Positions 59,632-64,000 of a DNA stretch of 64,000 bases are shown here, piece after piece. Both the position numbers and the translations under genes were made by a program. Below the pieces are notes generated by a model. The model made no database searches and was not told the origin of the DNA. It saw only the letters and a program-made list of their open reading frames with translations. Position 1 is the first letter of the stretch, and each line of letters opens with the position of its first letter. Source of the DNA: Letharia columbiana (lineage: Eukaryota; Ascomycota; Lecanoromycetes; Lecanorales; Parmeliaceae); NCBI RefSeq assembly GCF_014066305.1, contig NW_023501053.1, positions 923,363-987,362 of the forward strand, written 5' to 3'.

Positions 59632-62600
59632 CTAACTCTTGCCGGTAGCATTGTTGGTGTTGGAAGTAGCCTCGTCAATCTCTCTGGCCTTTCCCTTATC
59701 CTTGCTCGATCCTTCGCCGTTTTTGCTCGCTCCAAGCGCAGCGGTGCTCTCACGACTCTTGCGATCCTCAGCCACCTTGAACTTGTCCTTCTCGACTTCG
59801 ACGACGAAAGCTTTCTCTCCCGGCTTTCTGATATTCTTGCTGATGCCAACGAAGAATTCGCAGCGGAAGCGTAGAAACTCCTTGTCTCTTGCCGATGTCG
59901 CACCAATCCTTGGTTCCACGACCGTGATTTCATCCCCAGTCCTCAGTCTGCCCCATAAGTACTCCCCTCTCCCTTTCTTCAACTTCACTCCGTTAACCAG
60001 CACGTACAGAGACGCGTGCGTGCGTAAGATCGCCTCCAGCTTTGGATGATTCACCCAGTTCTTCTTGTCGGCGTCGATGTCGGCCTCGATCCCTGGGTAC
60101 CACATCTGGATGTCGAGGGCTTGCTTGGGGATACGGTCGTCTCTGGGGTTGGGGTGAACGAACGTGGAGTCGGGTTTGCGGCCGTAGGTGGTTAATCGCT
60201 CTGTGATGTAGATGGCGGGTGTATGGATGGAGCCGCGTGTGGGCTGGAGGTTGCCGAAGCGGAGAGGAGGCTTGACAAAGGATGCGGTTGCTGTCGGGGC
60301 AAGATGGGCCGTCGCGTCAAAAATCGCGGTGCCGGTCATGGGTTGGGGGATGGTAGAAGTTGGGTCCGCGTGCGAAGATGTGGGGCGTGAAGAGGCTCGC
60401 GAGATGGGGCGAGAGGTGGTGCGAGATGCTGCTTTTGCTGCTTTCTTGGCTTTAGCAGCAGCGAGTGCTTCTTCGAGACGTAAGACTTCATCTTCACTGT
60501 CCCCGTCATATCCCATCATGATGTCATCATCCTCTGCTCCAAAGTGTTGAGACGACTCGCGGCTGTTGAATGCTGTCGTTGGCAAGTCGTCATTGCTCTT
60601 GAATGCTCCACGTGACTGTTGGCCATCTTGATATCCGCCGTAGTTACTACCTCGTAGGCCGGGTATGGACATTGGAGACATGCTCTTCTGTCTAAGATCT
60701 TCGATCGACGCGCGACGCGCCGCAGAATATCCCTCAAACGTGTTAGGTAGCTCGCCAGGTGGGTGTTCAATACCAGTAGTCTTGGGTCGCTTAGAAGCTC
60801 CTTCGAATTCGGGAGGTAGCATATCTTGGCTGGAACGCTTGGAGTTAGGCTGAGAAGACGGAGAGTCGCGGTCTTTGGACAATTTTGGGGTGGCGGGCTT
60901 GCCATTCTCCGCTCGAGCAGATGCGCCAGATCCAGTAGACGTCATGTTGAGCTGACCAACGAGTACCTCAGTACCAAGCAGACTGGGTGCAGCTCCGCTG
61001 TGTGTAGGACCAGGTAAGCGTTGTGAATGCTGAACGTCGTCTTTTGTGGTCCCTCGATTTGTATTTTGTTGATGATCGGCATGGGTGTTAGACACATTTG
61101 CCGCGCTAGCGTCTTCTGGGCTGCCAGCACGAGAATCATTGTAAAGACCTTCGGAAGATTGGTCGTAGCTTCCAGGCCCATGTCCATGTCCATGTACTCG
61201 CAACGCGCGATTACCCTCTGTACCAAGGGCGCCGGAGCTAGCAAGTGCAGACGTTCCAATCTCGCCGAAAAGCCGATTTGGCTGCGGTTGAACTCCCATA
61301 TTGTTTGCAGAAATTTGGGGTGGCGGACACGTCATGTCCAGCGGTGGGGCATCGGCCCAGTTTGCTTGCTGATGGTTTCGAGCCACCATCGATGGAGTCT
61401 CTCCCCATACGTTCCGTGTGACGTCCGGAACCCAAGCTCGAGCACGTTTAGACGCACGAGGATCTTCGGTCGCATCCCCGACTGGTTCTTCTGCTCTATC
61501 ATCTTCCTCATCGCCAATGCTCAGCTGAGATGCATGAGCGTTCAGGAAGCGCTCGGCTGGGTCACTAAGAACACAGTCAGACGCATCTGCTGGGCCTTCA
61601 GCGACGCGAACCCATGGATGGTCTAACAATTCCTCGTCGGAAGCACGCTCAGAGGGATCTGTGACGAGCATCCCAGATAGAAAGTCGATGCCCAGGTGTG
61701 ATACGCCTACCATCCTCAAGCGCTCCCAGTTCACCGGCTTGTGCATCACATTCCACAGCATATCCTCACCCTGAGGATCGTGTCTAGCAATAAAAGGTGC
61801 TTGTCCAGATAGCAAGTGGTAAAGCACGGCACCAAGACCCCATAAGTCAACAGAGTGCTGGTAGGGGAACGTGTGATCGTACCTGATACACTGTATCAGT
61901 ACGACATGCCCTACAGGCGACATGGCCTCTACTTACTTTGGATTTGTACGCGAACGCTTGGATGGCAATGAGGCTTTGACTCTGTTATATCCCGGATAGA
62001 CCTCAGGGGCACAGTACATCATCGTGCCACAGAAAGTCTTGAGGAAAGTCTCTTTGTTGGTGACGATTTTCGAGAGTCCAAAGTCGGATAGCTTGAAGAC
62101 ATAGGGGCAATCACTTTCCATCAGGACGTTGTCGGGCTTAAGATCCCGGTGGGTGATACCACGTTGATGCAGGTAGTCCAGAGCCTGCAAAATCTGTCGA
62201 GCGACATGCATCGACATATACTCCGGCATTGGAGCTCCATTACGGGTCCACGCGCCGAGGTCTCCATGACGAACGTACTCCATTACAATGAAGAGCCACT
62301 GAGCTGTCTCATGATGGTCGACATACTTCACGATGTTGGGCTGGTGAGGTGTCAGTCTTGCCGCGTCTTCTTGGAGAGTAGGAGCACTTACATGACGTAA
62401 GCCCTTGATGACATTGAGCTCATTGTAGATCTTGCTTGAAAGGCTGCCATCTTTGACAAGACGGCTCTTGTCCAACTGTTTCACAGCAAACACTACACCA
62501 TCTCTCTTCGAGGACACCTTGTATACGTTTGCAAAGGCTCCCGAGCCAACAAAGCCAACAACGTTATACTTGGCACCACCACTCCAATGCATGCCGTGGG

Positions 62601-63545
62601 AGTTGGCTCCAGTCGCAGCTGCCAACAGAGATGTGTGGGGCGAAGTGTCCGGCCTCACGCCCTGCGGCAAGGCGTGCATAGGGACCTGCTTCTGGGTCAG
62701 ATTCTGTGCCAGCAAAAAGTTGTAGAAGCTTTGAATCTTACTGGGGGTACGACCGGAGCATTACCGTTTCGTGCAGCTTGAGCAAGAAATCCATGTTGTC
62801 GTTCTGCTTGCTCAACACACTTGATGTATGCATAACAATTCTGGGTGTACTTTTCAATGCCGACTTCGCTCCTCATGGGCATCTTGACACTGAATCTGAT
62901 AGACTGCCCGCGCTGCCTTCCCTGGAGAGGAAGCTCAATGGTATCACCGTTACAAAGGGTATGTTGTGATTCGCGATTGGTATCCGAGGAGTCGCCCTTA
63001 GGGCCGTGTAAGACGATATCGTCAATGATTGTGCCATTAGTGGAAGTGTCCTCGATCATGAGACTTCCGTTATTCTTCATGAAGATTCGAAAGTGGCGAT
63101 TACTAATCATGTAGGTGTCATGATTGGTGAGCAACAAGTCGCACTTCGCAGGGTTGCGGCCAAAGGTAAAACCTAGGCCAAGATTGTGAACCTTTGAGGA
63201 AAATCGAAGAGCAATATCCTTTGCGGGTCCATCCCATTTTGACTGGTTCGGATCAGGAGGCTGGGCATTTAAGTTCTCGGAATCGTCAGATTCGTCACCT
63301 GATCTTGTATCGCCTCCAGTAGTCATGTCTTCGTCAGGAGCTTTGTATATGTGAGACATGCCATGATTCTGTAGAATATGTTGAGGTGCTGCATTAGCAG
63401 TAAGCTCGACAGCCTCATGAGCTGCCGGTGATGTAGGGAGGAGGATGCAGATGATGTCTGATTCATCTTGCTCGCTGAGCATGCTATTGAAGCCTTCTTG
63501 ACGAGCGACTGGCTGAGTAGCTGGTTGGGTGCATTGTTCTTCCAT
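59632..63545 (-). CDS. RAD53: Rad53/Chk2-type checkpoint kinase (FHA - kinase - FHA-like)
   Basis: DNA-damage checkpoint Ser/Thr kinase. ATG at 63545; the first residues contain TQ dipeptides (CTQPATQPV), the kind of site phosphorylated by ATM/ATR-family kinases. FHA domain about 111-225 (LGFTFGRNPAKCDLLL, ISNRHF, EDTSTNGTIIDD). Kinase domain: VGSGAFANVYKV, VFAVKQLDKS (Lys), ITHRDLKPDNVLM, LSDFGLSKI, FCGTMMYCAPEVYPG. Introns 62391-62341 and 61936-61883 are clear; the latter restores KYDHTFPYQHSVDLWGLGA. After a long disordered part, a second FHA-like fold lies near the C-terminus (TYGRKPDSTFVHPNPRD, LYVLVNGVKLKKGRGEYLW), as in Rad53. At 62741-62704 the reading frame needs either a 38-bp intron (giving about 1256 aa) or a frameshift in a run of five G. 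Rad53 versus Neurospora PRD-4/MUS-59 orthology is not settled. Confidence 0.88.
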
Positions 63546-63705
63546 GGCGTCGAAACCTTTGTATTGAGGAGCGGCTATAGGTAGTCGGCCGTTGCAATTG
63601 ACCCCTTCTTTGTGTAAAGGCTAAGGTCGAGACAAGTTAGATCCCGCACTACTCAATGGTTCTGACACATAGATGGTGTGAAATGCTCGATACACGACAA
63701 AGTAT

Positions 63706-64000
63706 TTATTGTGGCCGGGAAGAACCGAGGCAAATGGAAAGCGGGGAAGTTGTAATGGGAGGACGGTGGCATAGACTTACAACACGATGCTTGAGACGTA
63801 CAGTGAGCCGAGTGCCTCCAGGTATTATCTCAGTGCTCTCAGAAGACGAGCTACGAACGATCTCGTCGAGGGCACTGTCATCGAACTCTTCTTGATGAGG
63901 ATAGTCAAAGCGGTTGACACGAGAGTCGATAATATTCTGGTTGTCAAGATTGCAGTCACGGGGAATAACGGCCTCTTCTTCACCAAGGTCGTAGTCGCCC
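63706..64000 (-). CDS. Partial gene cut by the window edge (C-terminal part)
   Basis: An open frame enters from the right edge on the minus strand: GDYDLGEEEAVIPRDC, DSRVNRFDYPHQEEFDDSAL, IIPGGTRLTVRLKHRV. It either reads on to TAA at 63708-63706, or is spliced at GTAAGT (63780). If spliced to a CTTAG acceptor near 63625, the frame would run in phase into the kinase ATG. The natural codon choice and charge pattern support coding; the family is not recognised. Confidence 0.45.
   Translation of the reverse strand, partial: GDYDLGEEEAVIPRDCNLDNQNIIDSRVNRFDYPHQEEFDDSALDEIVRSSSSESTEIIPGGTRLTVRLKHRVVSLCHRPPITTSPLSICLGSSRPQ

Noticed and set aside
1..64000. tRNA or rRNA genes
   Set aside because: I looked for the T-loop consensus (GGTTCRANYCC on either strand) and found no convincing cloverleaf; a covariance-model scan would be decisive.

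Overview
This window is nuclear DNA of a filamentous ascomycete (Pezizomycotina; perhaps a dothideomycete, but the class is inference). The genes are split by short introns of about 50-60 bp with GT...AG borders and CTAAC/CTGAC-like branch sites. The proteins recognised are typical Pezizomycotina housekeeping proteins: palC, PEX5, LRG1, a Mnn10-type mannosyltransferase and the complex I 12 kDa subunit. A 12.7-kb AT-rich block carries the signature of repeat-induced point mutation (RIP).

Layout. 0-20 kb is mostly gene-dense: a Golgi alpha-1,6-mannosyltransferase (-), a double-domain UBE2Z-like ubiquitin-conjugating enzyme (-), the LIM/RhoGAP protein Lrg1 (+), a Pro/Ser-rich orphan (-), a wrecked short-chain dehydrogenase (-), an L-threonine aldolase (-) and a bHLH regulator (-). 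20-34 kb is gene-poor and accessory in character: a broken F-box gene, an orphan two-TM coiled-coil protein, an orphan multi-TM protein, a broken SAT4/Pth11-type membrane protein and the left half of a disrupted unknown gene. 34.2-46.9 kb is a nested transposon island. 47-64 kb returns to conserved genes: TPA1/OFD1-type dioxygenase, PEX5, complex I subunit, palC, a Yippee/Mis18-like zinc protein with a long tail, and a Rad53/Chk2-type FHA kinase. A gene cut by the window edge ends the window.

The island is the most informative part. A PIF/Harbinger DNA transposon (about 2.86 kb when whole, 54-bp perfect terminal inverted repeats, TTA target duplication) lies inside the disrupted gene. A second copy of the same element sits inside the first in the opposite orientation (TAA duplication), making a palindrome with 2.58-kb arms around a 273-bp centre. 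A 6.98-kb Ty3/Gypsy chromovirus-type retrotransposon (164-bp LTRs, ACTAT duplication) then entered the second copy. The three insertions can be ordered from the junctions alone. Mutation is strongly uneven: the right-hand kilobase (3' LTR, right terminus) is close to unmutated while its partner copies are heavily C-to-T/G-to-A converted.

Genes are mostly independent; there is no biosynthetic cluster. Shared themes are cell wall/polarity (Mnn10-type enzyme, Lrg1), ubiquitin/F-box, and signalling (PalC, FHA kinase). Three gene pairs look divergently transcribed: UBE2Z-like/LRG1, PEX5/complex I subunit and palC/Yippee-like. Exon borders were read by eye from splice signals and frame continuity and checked for a total length divisible by three.
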